From the NCBI RefSeq assembly GCF_007991275.1, contig NZ_BJYA01000003.1, positions 1 to 64,000 on the forward strand: a stretch of DNA of 64,000 nt, in the 5' to 3' direction. This DNA comes from Alkalibacillus haloalkaliphilus (lineage in GTDB: Bacteria > Bacillota > Bacilli > Bacillales > Alkalibacillaceae). Made by a program: the position numbers and the translations under genes. Under the pieces are notes generated by a model. That model ran no database searches. It saw nothing but the letters and a program-made list of their open reading frames with translations, and had not been told where the DNA came from. Positions 1 to 9,055 of this stretch are shown in pieces (within the stretch, counting starts at the first letter, position 1; each line of letters starts with the position of its first letter).

Positions 1-47
1 TTTGATTCCGCTAAGCACTGCTCAAATAAGATGACATCAATGTTCAT
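1..47 (-). CDS. Partial ORF, 5' end only, unidentified
   Basis: Downstream of yidD on the minus strand an ATG opens a frame that runs off the window edge. Only sixteen codons are visible, beginning MNIDVILFEQCLAESK. A GAGG about 12 bases upstream, inside the end of yidD, could serve as a ribosome binding site. The fragment is too short for any family assignment. It is reported because it is open and sits where the next gene of the unit would begin. Confidence 0.3.
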   Translation of the reverse strand, partial: MNIDVILFEQCLAES

Positions 48-54
48 TTTTTCA

Positions 55-315
55 CTAAACCTCATCGCTTTTGTCCCACAGCCTCTTTTTCTTATTATCA
101 TTTGTGTCTGGAACAGGATCAAATCCACCTGGGTGGAATGGGTGACATTTTAACACTCGTTTAACCGATAAATATAATCCTTTAATAACACCAAAACGTT
201 CAAAAGCAGTAAGGCTATAGTGTGAACAACTTGGATGAAATCGACAAGTCGGTCCAAGCATTGGTGAAATGAACTTTTGATACAATTTAATCGGCCAAGT
301 AAATAAAAACTTCAT
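55..315 (-). CDS. yidD: Membrane protein insertion efficiency factor YidD
   Basis: 86 residues, the usual size of the YidD (UPF0161) family. These are small membrane-associated proteins thought to help YidC/Oxa1-type insertases put proteins into the inner membrane. Visible family features are the amphipathic N-terminus ([16 protein letters not shown]), the cysteine motif [11 protein letters not shown] and the C-terminal [13 protein letters not shown]. The start lies two bases after the folE2 stop and has no separate strong ribosome binding site, so translation is probably coupled to folE2. The family is recognised with high confidence; the insertase link is family knowledge. Confidence 0.93.
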   Translation of the reverse strand: MKFLFTWPIKLYQKFISPMLGPTCRFHPSCSHYSLTAFERFGVIKGLYLSVKRVLKCHPFHPGGFDPVPDTNDNKKKRLWDKSDEV

Positions 316-317
316 GA

Positions 318-1244
318 TTAAACACTCTGTTCATCACGTTTATCATATGAGATTGACGCAACAGCATCATGGAGATGAATTGATTCTTCATTAATACATT
401 TTACAAAGAAACGTTCAACTTCATCAATTTCATATAGATCACTTGCTACTAAACGAACCATGTCTTCAACAAAACGTGGATTTTCATATGCTTGTTCTGT
501 TACCATTTTTTCATCAGGGCGTTTCAATACAGGGTGAATTCGTGCACTTGCATTCGATTCAGCCGCTTCTAGTAAGATAAACTTCCAATCAAGCTTGTCT
601 TCATCAAAGTCTTCATTTATCAATACTTCCATCTCAATATTACCTCTTTGGTTATGAGCACTATATTCACTTATTTCTTTTGAACAAGGGCATAACGTCG
701 TAATTTTACCTTTAACACCTACGCGAATATCATAACCTTCGTCTTGATCATAATGAACTTTAATCCAAGCATCAGCGTGGTTTAAGCCAGCTTTCTCAGA
801 ATAAGGTGCCTTTCGTTCGAAAAACCATGGGAAAGATACAGTTACTTCGGCATCTTTTTGTTCTAAACGTTGACGTAATTCATATACGAATGACTTTAAT
901 GTTTTCAAGCTAAGTACAAGGCCGTTTTCATAATAAGTTTGTAACTGTTCGGTAAAACGACTCATATTCGTACCTTTAGAATCTTGTGAAATCGATGATG
1001 CAAAGTAAAAAGTACCGATTGTCGTTTGTGTTTCTGGTGTTAAAGAACTGTTAACAATCACAGGGTGTTTAACATTTGAAATCCCAACAGCATCTAGTTC
1101 GAACAAGAAATCTTTTCTAGTATTTTGTAAGTCTTTCATTTGTTCTTTTTCAATTGGCTTTGTTTTTGGACCAGGTTCAACTGTCCCAAATAATTTATGT
1201 CTTTCCTGTTTATCAGGAAGTTGTTTTTTTACTGTTTCGTTCAT
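318..1244 (-). CDS. folE2: GTP cyclohydrolase FolE2 (type IB)
   Basis: 308 residues of the FolE2/GCYH-IB family, which converts GTP to 7,8-dihydroneopterin triphosphate, the first step of folate synthesis. Unlike FolE it is not strictly zinc-dependent. The catalytic cysteine region [18 protein letters not shown] is present. The start is the ATG at 1244, preceded by GAAAGGAG at good spacing; the frame is open 12 codons further upstream, but those lie before the ribosome binding site. A sigma-A promoter precedes it and yidD follows with a two-base gap. In B. subtilis the orthologue belongs to the Zur zinc-starvation regulon; no convincing Zur box is seen here. Confidence 0.95.
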   Translation of the reverse strand: MNETVKKQLPDKQERHKLFGTVEPGPKTKPIEKEQMKDLQNTRKDFLFELDAVGISNVKHPVIVNSSLTPETQTTIGTFYFASSISQDSKGTNMSRFTEQLQTYYENGLVLSLKTLKSFVYELRQRLEQKDAEVTVSFPWFFERKAPYSEKAGLNHADAWIKVHYDQDEGYDIRVGVKGKITTLCPCSKEISEYSAHNQRGNIEMEVLINEDFDEDKLDWKFILLEAAESNASARIHPVLKRPDEKMVTEQAYENPRFVEDMVRLVASDLYEIDEVERFFVKCINEESIHLHDAVASISYDKRDEQSV

Positions 1245-1293
1245 ACCGAGGACTCCTTTCAAATCTAAAGGGAAGAACAATAGCTACATTTAA

Positions 1294-1323
1294 ATTATAC
1301 ATTATTACATTAAAGCAGTTCAA
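1294..1323 (-). promoter_or_regulatory. Sigma-A promoter of folE2
   Basis: On the minus strand a TTGAAC -35 (1318-1323) and a perfect TATAAT -10 (1294-1299) are separated by 18 bases, about 50 bases upstream of the folE2 start. An AT-rich partial dyad overlaps the spacer, but it matches the Zur consensus poorly. Confidence 0.6.
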
Positions 1324-1333
1324 TTTATTAGAC

Positions 1334-2503
1334 TTATTCTAAATAAGGTACAATTGTAACATCAGACGAATAAGTTTGCATATGTTCTGCTATTTCATCA
1401 AATAAACCTTGAGCATCTTCTAAACCATACTGATCTGCTTCTACAAGAGGGACGACTTGAACATTTGTCATGAGATCCCCATGGTCTTCGTGATCATTGT
1501 ATGTTGGCATGATCTTAGCATTTCTTACATTTAGTGATGTTTCATTTGGACTAATTTCTTTAACCAATTCAACTTGTGATATAGCACCTAATTGACGATC
1601 TAATCCTCTTTGGCCAGACAAAAAGTTACCTAACGAATAAATAACAAATTGATCTTGTTCATTCGATGAGATCCAATCAATCGGTTGTAATACATGTGGG
1701 TGATGGCCAAGAATAACATCTGCACCTTCGCTTGTTAACAATTGGGATAAATAAATTTGTTCTTCGTTTGGTAAAGGCTCATATTCATCTCCAAAATGCA
1801 TACTTACGACAACGAAATCAACTTCATCACGTATGCTTTGTAAATCATCCGTCATTTGCTGGACATCAATTAAATTAACTAAATAGTCTTGATCATCAGG
1901 AATCGGAATACCATTTGTGCCGTAAGTATAAGCTAGAAAACCAACAGAAATTCCGTTGCGATGAAGAATTCGTTTTGTATTAGCATCCTCGTGACTTTGA
2001 TAGCCTCCAACATATTCAATACCAATTTCGTTCAGGTAATCTGTTGCATTATATACTGCTTCAGCACCTCGGTCGATTGTATGGTTATTTGCAATGGAGA
2101 CAATATCTACTCCAGCGAATTTTAACGCATCACCAACTTCGAAAGGGGAGTTGAACATTGGAAAACCTGAAAGTCCTAACTCTTCACCACCAAGAATTGT
2201 TTCTTGGTTCGCAAAAGTTAAATCAGCATTTTCTAAATAAGGTTTAACCGGTTCTAGCATCGGCTTAAAATCAAAGCCATCGTCTGTACGTGCACCGTCA
2301 TAAACCCGATCATGAATTAATATATCACCAACGGCATTGAGTGTTAGACTTGTTCTCACGCTTTTATCGTTTAATTGCGATTTCTCAATTGGTTCTACTT
2401 CAGTTAGTTCAAAATCGTCAAACCCTAAAGTATTTGTAGCTGTCACAACAATAGCAAGTAAAAATGTAGATATTATAACAATAACTGCAACTCTTAGTTT
2501 CAA
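1334..2503 (-). CDS. CapA-family metallophosphatase-like surface protein
   Basis: 389 residues with one N-terminal membrane anchor or uncleaved signal (about residues 4-24), then a PGA_cap/CapA domain. This is a calcineurin-like metallophosphoesterase fold found in poly-gamma-glutamate synthesis CapA and many stand-alone surface proteins. Metal-binding motifs seen in order are AVGDILIHD, NQETI, ANNHTIDRG, SMHFGDEY and GHHPHVLQP. The start is TTG behind AAGGGTGAT. It lies 22 bases after plsY on the same strand, so the two are probably co-transcribed. No capB or capC is nearby, so a role in polyglutamate capsule is not supported; the substrate is unknown. Confidence 0.85.
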   Translation of the reverse strand: MKLRVAVIVIISTFLLAIVVTATNTLGFDDFELTEVEPIEKSQLNDKSVRTSLTLNAVGDILIHDRVYDGARTDDGFDFKPMLEPVKPYLENADLTFANQETILGGEELGLSGFPMFNSPFEVGDALKFAGVDIVSIANNHTIDRGAEAVYNATDYLNEIGIEYVGGYQSHEDANTKRILHRNGISVGFLAYTYGTNGIPIPDDQDYLVNLIDVQQMTDDLQSIRDEVDFVVVSMHFGDEYEPLPNEEQIYLSQLLTSEGADVILGHHPHVLQPIDWISSNEQDQFVIYSLGNFLSGQRGLDRQLGAISQVELVKEISPNETSLNVRNAKIMPTYNDHEDHGDLMTNVQVVPLVEADQYGLEDAQGLFDEIAEHMQTYSSDVTIVPYLE

Positions 2504-2525
2504 CTAATCACCCTTAAGTTATCTA

Positions 2526-3107
2526 TTAGAACCAAGTAATTTTCGGCTCTGTTTTATCTTTAATACGTTTAATATTATCTGTATGGCGATAAATGACAAA
2601 CGCCGCTAAAAATATTGTAACAATGATTAAACCTAAATCTTGCATAATTAAAGTTGTAACGACTGCTGTAACACCTGTTAAGATTGATGCTAAAGAGACA
2701 TACTTGAAAAGTTTTAAAAAGATAAAAAATGATAGGACTAAAATGACAAATAATAACGGGCTAACGCCTAATAATACACCACCAGAAGTAGCTACTGCTT
2801 TTCCACCTTTAAATTTAGCAAATAAAGGATATATATGACCAATTACTGCAAAAGCACCCACAATTAAAGGTTCAATGCCTGGAGCTAATAAAACGACGAT
2901 TAAAACAGGAGCTGTTCCTTTTAATATATCTAAGATCGTAACAACTAAACCTGCTTTTGTACCTAATACACGAAAAGTATTAGTAGCACCTAAGTTTCCA
3001 CTACCGTGTTCTCTTACATCAATTTTATAAAATAATTTGCCAATAATTAATGCAGATGGAAGCGAGCCAAATAAATAAGCAATGATTGCATAAATTATAT
3101 ATTCCAT
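2526..3107 (-). CDS. plsY: Glycerol-3-phosphate acyltransferase PlsY
   Basis: 193 residues, a multi-spanning membrane enzyme that transfers an acyl group from acyl-phosphate to glycerol-3-phosphate, giving lysophosphatidic acid for phospholipid synthesis. Signature loops [15 protein letters not shown] and [13 protein letters not shown] are intact, and five hydrophobic segments are visible. The start ATG follows AAGGGGAATC. The gene diverges from the yneT-like gene and parEC, exactly as yneS, yneT and parEC are arranged in B. subtilis. The CapA-like gene follows on the same strand. Confidence 0.96.
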   Translation of the reverse strand: MEYIIYAIIAYLFGSLPSALIIGKLFYKIDVREHGSGNLGATNTFRVLGTKAGLVVTILDILKGTAPVLIVVLLAPGIEPLIVGAFAVIGHIYPLFAKFKGGKAVATSGGVLLGVSPLLFVILVLSFFIFLKLFKYVSLASILTGVTAVVTTLIMQDLGLIIVTIFLAAFVIYRHTDNIKRIKDKTEPKITWF

Positions 3108-3226
3108 ATGATTCCCCTTTTCTATAAATGAATATAGTTTATTTTATCAAATGTCTAGACAATTAAGAAGTTTATATTAGATATATGTTGAAAATTAAAC
3201 CGACAATCTACATTCAAAGTTGAGAA

Positions 3227-3254
3227 TTAACGTCAAACACGCTATTCTTATAAT
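3227..3254 (+). promoter_or_regulatory. Putative sigma-A promoter of the CoA-binding protein gene
   Basis: TTAACG (3227-3232), a 16-base spacer and a perfect TATAAT (3249-3254), about 30 bases before the start codon. The -35 is weak, four of six matches. Confidence 0.5.
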
Positions 3255-3284
3255 ACGAGATTATTTAAACTTAGGAGAGATGTT

Positions 3285-3698
3285 ATGCAAAATCCAACAC
3301 AAGATACAATGAGAGAGTTACTAGAGAATGCTAAATCAATTGCAGTCGTTGGCCTATCTGACAAAGAAGATCGAACATCATTCCAAATCGCCAAAGCCAT
3401 GCAACAAGAAGGGTACAAAATCATTCCAGTTAATCCAACTGTTGATGAAGTTTTAGGCGAAAAAAGTTATAATACGCTTGCAGAGGTTGAGGAGAGCATT
3501 GATATTATTAATGTTTTTAGACGTCCTGAACATTTAGTGGAAGTTGCTGAAGATGCACTAAATACAAATTGCAAAGTATTCTGGGCGCAGCAAGGGATTG
3601 TTAATGAAGAAGCAGATGAACTGTTGAAGGAAAACGAATTTACAGTCATAATGGATTCATGTATTAAAGTTGTCCATGCAGTAACAGTCGGAAAATAA
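3285..3698 (+). CDS. yneT: CoA-binding domain protein (YneT-like)
   Basis: 137 residues forming a single CoA_binding (succinyl-CoA-ligase-like) Rossmann domain, with IAVVGLSDKEDRTSF near the N-terminus and a DIINVFRRPEHL middle strand. The family is small, cytosolic and of unknown physiological role. It lacks the ATP-grasp part of acyl-CoA synthetases, so an enzymatic reaction is not implied. An AGGAGAG ribosome binding site precedes the ATG. Identity with YneT rests on sequence type plus conserved order between plsY and parE. A terminator follows. Confidence 0.88.
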   Translation: MQNPTQDTMRELLENAKSIAVVGLSDKEDRTSFQIAKAMQQEGYKIIPVNPTVDEVLGEKSYNTLAEVEESIDIINVFRRPEHLVEVAEDALNTNCKVFWAQQGIVNEEADELLKENEFTVIMDSCIKVVHAVTVGK

Positions 3699-3706
3699 TT
3701 TCTACA

Positions 3707-3732
3707 AAATCTCTGCTAACAAGCAGGGATTT
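3707..3732 (+). terminator. Rho-independent terminator after yneT-like gene
   Basis: An 11-base stem (AAATCTCTGCT with AGCAGGGATTT, one G-U pair) around a 4-base loop, followed by a pyrimidine-rich tract. Confidence 0.7.
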
Positions 3733-3794
3733 CTCTTGTCTTAACGAATTGTATTATTCAGACGAAGCATTTATAGAGAAAGGGGTCTATTATA

Positions 3795-5747
3795 TTGACT
3801 CAATCAAACGAACTTTACAACGATGATTCCATACAAGTACTAGAAGGGCTAGACGCCGTTAGAAAAAGACCAGGAATGTATATTGGTAGCACAGACCATA
3901 GAGGCTTACACCACTTAGTCTTTGAGATCGTGGACAATTCAGTTGACGAAGCGTTAGCTGGTTTTGGGCAATCCATCAAAGTCACTATACATAAAGACAA
4001 TTCCATTTCTGTTAGCGATGAAGGTAGAGGTATGCCTACAGGTATGCATAAAATGGGGAAACCAACACCTGAAGTCATTTTTACAATACTCCACGCGGGA
4101 GGTAAATTTGGACAAGGTGGTTATAAAACAAGTGGTGGTTTACACGGAGTTGGCGCATCAGTTGTGAATGCTCTTTCTGAATGGTTAACTGTAACGATTT
4201 ATCGAGATGGCAAAAAACATGAGTTAAGGTTTGAAGGTGGTGGAAAACCGGTCACTGACTTGCAAGTTGTTGGTAACACACGAAAGACTGGTACAACAAT
4301 TCACTTTAAACCTGATGAAGAAATGTTTTCTTCAACTCAGTATAACTTTGAGACTTTATCTGAACGTTTAAGAGAAGCAGCCTTTTTATTGAAAGGTATT
4401 GAACTTGTTTTAAAGGATGACCGTGAAGGTGTTGAAGAATCATATTTATACCCAGACGGTTTACAATCGTTTGTTGGCTATCTAAACGAAGAAAAAGACG
4501 AACTTCACCCTGTCGTTTCTTTCGAAGGAGAGTTTAAAGGGATCGAAGTTGACTTCGCTATGCAGTTCAACGACGGTTATTCAGAGAATATTTTATCTTT
4601 TGTTAACAACGTTAGAACACGTGATGGTGGAACACACGAATCAGGTGCTAAAACAGCGATTACACGTGCTTTTAACGAGTACGCGAGAAAAATGCAATTC
4701 TTAAAAGAGAAAGATAAAAATCTTGATGGTAACGACATTCGTGAAGGTCTAACAGCCATTATCTCAACACGCATTCCAGAACAATTGTTGCAGTTTGAGG
4801 GGCAAACTAAAAGTAAGCTCGGTACACCTGAAGCAAGAAGTGCTGTAGACAGTGTTGTCGCAGAAAAACTCGCTTATTTCCTTGAGGAGAACCCTGATGC
4901 ATCAAAAATGTTAATTAAAAAAGCCGTTAGAGCACGTGATGCTAGAGAAGCAGCAAGGAAAGCAAGGGAAGAAGCACGAAATGGTAAAAAACGTAAACGT
5001 CGTGATTCTTTACTAAGCGGAAAGTTAACACCAGCACAATCAAAGAATGCATCTAAAAATGAGTTATTTCTAGTTGAGGGTGACTCAGCAGGTGGTTCTG
5101 CCAAGCAAGGACGCGATCGTCGCTTTCAAGCTGTTCTACCTTTAAGAGGTAAAGTAATCAATACTGAGAAAGCGAAAATTGATGATATCTTTAAAAACGA
5201 AGAGATCGCTACCATTATTCATACAATTAACGCTGGAGTAGGGCCAGACTTCAATATAGAGGATTCTCAATACGATAAGATTATCATTATGACGGACGCC
5301 GACACAGATGGTGCGCACATTCAAGTATTGTTATTAACTTTCTTTTACCGTTATATGAAACCGTTAATTGAGCAAGGGAAAATCTATATTGCTTTACCGC
5401 CGTTGTTCAAAGTTTCAAAAGGAAAAGGGAAAAGTTATAAAGAGGCTTATGCATGGGAAGAAAATGAGATGGATCAGTTGCTAAAAGAATTTAAAAATGG
5501 TTATACGATACAACGGTATAAAGGTTTGGGTGAAATGGATGCAGAACAGTTGTGGGAGACAACGATGGACCCTGAATCAAGAACTTTAATTAGAGTAACA
5601 ATCGACGATGTCGCCAGAGCTGAAAGACGTGTTGCGACATTAATGGGAGATAAAGTAGAACCGAGACGTAAGTGGATCGAATCTAATGTTGCGTTCGGAA
5701 TGGAAGAAGATGACACAATACTCGATAACGATAGATTGCTTAGCTAG
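3795..5747 (+). CDS. parE: DNA topoisomerase IV subunit B, ParE
   Basis: 650 residues, the ATPase subunit of topoisomerase IV, which decatenates sister chromosomes. The GHKL ATP-binding domain has EIVDNSVDEALAG and GGLHGVGASVVNAL. It is followed by the transducer, then the TOPRIM domain with VEGDSAGGSAKQGRDR, PLRGKVINTEKA and the metal-binding DADTDGAHI. GyrB and ParE are similar, but the parC partner 12 bases downstream and a B. subtilis-type context settle the call. Translation starts at TTG 3795 behind GAAAGGGG. The subunit is a target of aminocoumarins; resistance cannot be judged here. Confidence 0.97.
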   Translation: MTQSNELYNDDSIQVLEGLDAVRKRPGMYIGSTDHRGLHHLVFEIVDNSVDEALAGFGQSIKVTIHKDNSISVSDEGRGMPTGMHKMGKPTPEVIFTILHAGGKFGQGGYKTSGGLHGVGASVVNALSEWLTVTIYRDGKKHELRFEGGGKPVTDLQVVGNTRKTGTTIHFKPDEEMFSSTQYNFETLSERLREAAFLLKGIELVLKDDREGVEESYLYPDGLQSFVGYLNEEKDELHPVVSFEGEFKGIEVDFAMQFNDGYSENILSFVNNVRTRDGGTHESGAKTAITRAFNEYARKMQFLKEKDKNLDGNDIREGLTAIISTRIPEQLLQFEGQTKSKLGTPEARSAVDSVVAEKLAYFLEENPDASKMLIKKAVRARDAREAARKAREEARNGKKRKRRDSLLSGKLTPAQSKNASKNELFLVEGDSAGGSAKQGRDRRFQAVLPLRGKVINTEKAKIDDIFKNEEIATIIHTINAGVGPDFNIEDSQYDKIIIMTDADTDGAHIQVLLLTFFYRYMKPLIEQGKIYIALPPLFKVSKGKGKSYKEAYAWEENEMDQLLKEFKNGYTIQRYKGLGEMDAEQLWETTMDPESRTLIRVTIDDVARAERRVATLMGDKVEPRRKWIESNVAFGMEEDDTILDNDRLLS

Positions 5748-5759
5748 GAGTGAATAAGT

Positions 5760-8210
5760 TTGGCTGAAGAAGCGAAGTATTTAGACTTGCCATTAGAAGA
5801 AGTAATAGGTGACCGTTTTGGTCGCTATAGTAAATATATTATTCAAGACCGTGCCTTACCTGATGTAAGGGACGGTTTGAAGCCGGTGCAACGACGCATT
5901 CTTTACGCGATGCATCAAGAGAGAAATACTCACGACAAACCATTTCGTAAATCGGCTAAAACAGTCGGTACCGTTATTGGTAACTACCATCCGCACGGTG
6001 ACTCATCTGTTTATGAAGCGTTAGTCCGCATGAGCCAAGCTTGGAAGGTAAAAGAAGAGCTTGTACAAATGCACGGAAATAACGGTAGTATTGATGGAGA
6101 CCCACCTGCTGCAATGCGTTATACAGAAGCAAGGTTATCTGGAATTTCTTCAGAGTTATTACGAGACATTGATAAGGACACAGTTGATTTCATCCCTAAC
6201 TTCGATGACACTGATTATGAACCAACAGTTCTTCCAGCTAAATTTCCGAACCTACTAGTTAATGGGTCGACTGGTATATCTTCAGGTTACGCAACGGATA
6301 TACCGCCGCATAATTTAGCTGAAGTAATTGATGCTGTCGTTTATAAAATCGAACACCCTAACGCTTCTTTAGATAAGTTGATGGAGAAACTGCCAGGGCC
6401 GGACTTTCCAACTGGCGGCATTATCCAAGGTGAAGATGGGATCCGTAAAGCTTATGAAACAGGTAAAGGGAAAATTATTCTTCGTGGCTTAGCCGAAATC
6501 GAACCACTTCGAGGAGGCAAAGAGCAAATTGTCATCACTGAATTGCCTTATGATGTCAACAAAGCGAATTTAGTTAAGAAAATGGATGAATTACGCCTTG
6601 AACGTAAAGTAGAGGGGATTTCTGAGGTTCGTGATGAGTCGGATCGAACAGGTTTAAGAATTGTCATAGAATTAAAGAAAGAAGTAGATAGTCAAGGTGT
6701 ACTAAACTATATTTATAAAAATACTGATTTGCAAATTTCTTTCCATTTCAATATGGTAGCCATTTCCGATAAAACACCAACAATAATGACGTTACCAGGA
6801 ATTTTAGATGCCTATCTTAACCACCAACGTGAAGTTGTTAAAAGGCAGTCAGAACATGACTTAAGAAAAGCAAAAGACCGTGCCCATATCGTTGAAGGTT
6901 TAATTTATGCCGTATCCATTTTAGACGATGTAATCGCCACGATCCGTAGCGCACAAGATAAGAAAGATGCCAAAAACAAGCTACAAGAGCAATATAACTT
7001 CACAGAAGCTCAAGCAGAAGCCATTGTCATGTTACAGCTATATCGCCTAACGAATACGGATGTTACGGAACTTGAAAAAGAAGCAGCACAGCTTCGTGAG
7101 CGAATTGCATACTTAGAAGAAATCTTAGGTAATGAAGCTAAACTATTAAATGTCATTAAACAAGATTTAAAACGTGTAAAAAAAGCTTATAAGAGTGACA
7201 GATTAACGAAAATAGAATCAGAAGTTGAAGACTTGAAGATTAACCTTGAGGTGATGGTGCCTTCTGAAGATATCGTCGTCTCAGTAACGAAAGACGGTTA
7301 CATTAAACGGACAAGTTTACGTTCATTTAGTGCTTCTAACGTAGAGGACTTACAGAAGAAGGAGCAAGACTATTTACTCCATTTATATGAAGTCAATACA
7401 ACTGACACCTTACTTCTCTTTACAAACAAAGGGAAATACTTATACCTTCCAATTCATGAGTTACCTGAGATTAGGTGGAAGGATATGGGGCAACATATTG
7501 CCAGTCTTGTTTCTGTCGGCAAAGATGAAAAAGTGATTAAAGCGATTCCAGTTCGAGACTTTGAACAAGAACAATATGTCATGTCGATTACGAAAAACGG
7601 TATGATTAAAAAATCGAACTTAGCTGACTATAAAGTACAACGTTATAACCGACCAATAGTCGGAATGAAGTTAAAAGGTGACGATGAAGTTGTAAATGTT
7701 CACATAACCGATGGACACCAAGAGGTCTTCTTAATATCTAATAGTGGTTATGGTTTGTGGTACCATGAATCAGAAGTTAACCCAATTGGTATTAAAGCGG
7801 GCGGAGTTAAATCGATGAACTTAAAAGACGAGGAATATATCGTCAACGGAGAAGTGTTTGCTGAATTATCAAATCCGAATTTATTTGTTGTAACACACCG
7901 TGGTGCTTGTAAACGGATGAATATTTCTCAATTTGAACAAGGAGCACGAGCCAAACGAGGTTTAGTAATGTTAAAAGAATTGAAACGAAACCCGCACCGA
8001 ATTGCTGGATTCCATGTTGTTGGAGAAGATGAAACAGTCGTTTTAGAAACTGAAAAAGAAGAAACACATTCAGTATTACCATTTGAATTTAAAGAACAGT
8101 CACGACAAAATAATGGATCATTTGTTGTAGACAGTGATCATCAAGGTAAAGTAACGGATACTTATGTCGAAGCACAATACACCAAATATTTTCCTGATGA
8201 TGAACAATAA
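5760..8210 (+). CDS. parC: DNA topoisomerase IV subunit A, ParC
   Basis: 816 residues, the DNA-cleaving subunit of topoisomerase IV. The breakage-reunion domain carries the catalytic tyrosine (about Y121, in AAMRYTEARL). A C-terminal beta-pinwheel of repeated blades spans roughly 500-800. The quinolone-resistance region reads HPHGDSSVYEA, with Ser82 and Glu86 at the usual hot spots in the wild-type state. The start is TTG 5760 after TAGGAGTG, so both topoisomerase IV subunits use TTG here. It forms an operon with parE and ends at a strong terminator. Confidence 0.97.
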   Translation: MAEEAKYLDLPLEEVIGDRFGRYSKYIIQDRALPDVRDGLKPVQRRILYAMHQERNTHDKPFRKSAKTVGTVIGNYHPHGDSSVYEALVRMSQAWKVKEELVQMHGNNGSIDGDPPAAMRYTEARLSGISSELLRDIDKDTVDFIPNFDDTDYEPTVLPAKFPNLLVNGSTGISSGYATDIPPHNLAEVIDAVVYKIEHPNASLDKLMEKLPGPDFPTGGIIQGEDGIRKAYETGKGKIILRGLAEIEPLRGGKEQIVITELPYDVNKANLVKKMDELRLERKVEGISEVRDESDRTGLRIVIELKKEVDSQGVLNYIYKNTDLQISFHFNMVAISDKTPTIMTLPGILDAYLNHQREVVKRQSEHDLRKAKDRAHIVEGLIYAVSILDDVIATIRSAQDKKDAKNKLQEQYNFTEAQAEAIVMLQLYRLTNTDVTELEKEAAQLRERIAYLEEILGNEAKLLNVIKQDLKRVKKAYKSDRLTKIESEVEDLKINLEVMVPSEDIVVSVTKDGYIKRTSLRSFSASNVEDLQKKEQDYLLHLYEVNTTDTLLLFTNKGKYLYLPIHELPEIRWKDMGQHIASLVSVGKDEKVIKAIPVRDFEQEQYVMSITKNGMIKKSNLADYKVQRYNRPIVGMKLKGDDEVVNVHITDGHQEVFLISNSGYGLWYHESEVNPIGIKAGGVKSMNLKDEEYIVNGEVFAELSNPNLFVVTHRGACKRMNISQFEQGARAKRGLVMLKELKRNPHRIAGFHVVGEDETVVLETEKEETHSVLPFEFKEQSRQNNGSFVVDSDHQGKVTDTYVEAQYTKYFPDDEQ

Positions 8211-8220
8211 TGATTAACAC

Positions 8221-8257
8221 CGAAGAGGGGCATAGAAGAAGCTCCTCTTCGTTTTTT
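8221..8257 (+). terminator. Rho-independent terminator of parEC
   Basis: An 11-base stem (CGAAGAGGGGC with GCTCCTCTTCG) and a 9-base loop, then six T residues. Confidence 0.92.
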
Positions 8258-8300
8258 ATGTAATCATACTTCTAATAACGACAAATTCTGAAAATTTTGT

Positions 8301-8328
8301 TTGATACTTTTCTTAATTGTGTTAAAAT
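8301..8328 (+). promoter_or_regulatory. Putative promoter of the TetR gene
   Basis: TTGATA (8301-8306), 16 bases, TAAAAT (8323-8328), ending about 22 bases before the chosen ATG. Any start upstream of this element would lie inside the promoter, which supports the later start codon. Confidence 0.55.
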
Positions 8329-8350
8329 ATTGACAAAAGGTAGGAGTTTT

Positions 8351-8962
8351 ATGTCACATTTAAAAGATAAGATTATTCAATCATCATTAGTTTTATTCTC
8401 CGAAAATGGTTTTCACGGTGTATCAGTTAAAGATATTGTAGAATATTGCGATACATCAAAAGGAGGCTTTTACCATTACTTTAACTCCAAAGACGAACTT
8501 CTTTATGTCATTCACGATTTGTTTATTTCATATGTATTAAATGAAGCCAATCGTGCTAAAAAAAGACAACAACGTCCCATGTATCAACTCCATGAAATTT
8601 TGCACTCATTCGTTCGTGTATTTGATTTATACAATGAACACATCTCAGTTTTCTATCAAGAGAATAAATATTTAAAAGCAGAATACGAGGAAAAAATAAA
8701 ATCAAAACGCGACCAATTTAAACAAATCGTCATCGAAGTAATTGAGGAAGGACAGAAAAACGGTGAGATTCGTAAGGAATTACCGACGATTATTACTGGC
8801 ATGTCTATACTCGGTATGGTGAACTGGACTTACAAATGGTATAAGCGAGACGGAGAGTTATCGATTGATGACATTGCAGAGGTTTACATAGACATCTTGT
8901 TTAAAGGTGTTTTAACTGACCAAGCGATCGAAGAATATCACCAGTCAACTTTGCACAACTAA
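8351..8962 (+). CDS. TetR/AcrR-family transcriptional regulator
   Basis: 203 residues. An N-terminal TetR helix-turn-helix (about residues 10-55: SLVLFSENGFHGVSVKDI, then TSKGGFYHYFNSKDELL) is followed by an alpha-helical ligand domain. The start is ATG 8351 behind GGTAGGAG. The gene sits just upstream of, and in the same direction as, the acyl-CoA/leucine degradation operon, and a TetR-type palindrome lies in front of that operon. The likely role is as its repressor, released by an acyl-CoA, like FadR of Bacillus. The ligand is inferred, not visible. Confidence 0.9.
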   Translation: MSHLKDKIIQSSLVLFSENGFHGVSVKDIVEYCDTSKGGFYHYFNSKDELLYVIHDLFISYVLNEANRAKKRQQRPMYQLHEILHSFVRVFDLYNEHISVFYQENKYLKAEYEEKIKSKRDQFKQIVIEVIEEGQKNGEIRKELPTIITGMSILGMVNWTYKWYKRDGELSIDDIAEVYIDILFKGVLTDQAIEEYHQSTLHN

Positions 8963-8980
8963 ATAGTTTATTTGTCACAC

Positions 8981-9001
8981 GCTTTTAGTAAAGCTTTTTT
9001 A
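8981..9001 (+). terminator. Short terminator after the TetR gene
   Basis: A 5-base stem (GCTTT with AAAGC) followed by seven T residues. The stem is short, so termination may be partial and the regulator may read through into the operon. Confidence 0.5.
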
Positions 9002-9014
9002 TTTACTCCATCAC

Positions 9015-9032
9015 AGACCAACCAGTCGGTCT
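9015..9032 (+). promoter_or_regulatory. TetR-type operator in front of the acyl-CoA operon
   Basis: An 18-base imperfect palindrome, AGACCAACCAGTCGGTCT, with 14 of 18 positions symmetric. It has the GACC..AC..GT.GGTC shape seen in many TetR-family operators and lies 24 bases before the acyl-CoA dehydrogenase start. Control by the adjacent TetR protein is inferred from position. Confidence 0.65.
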
Positions 9033-9055
9033 AAAAATAAAAGGGGGAGTTTTAA

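Noticed and set aside
1294..1312. AT-rich dyad over the folE2 promoter as a Zur box
   Set aside because: Only one half resembles the Zur half-site and the other matches in three of seven positions; the expectation comes from B. subtilis knowledge, not from this sequence.
8297..8350. N-terminal extension of the TetR protein by 18 codons
   Set aside because: It overlaps the proposed promoter and lacks a ribosome binding site, while the later ATG has GGTAGGAG at correct spacing.
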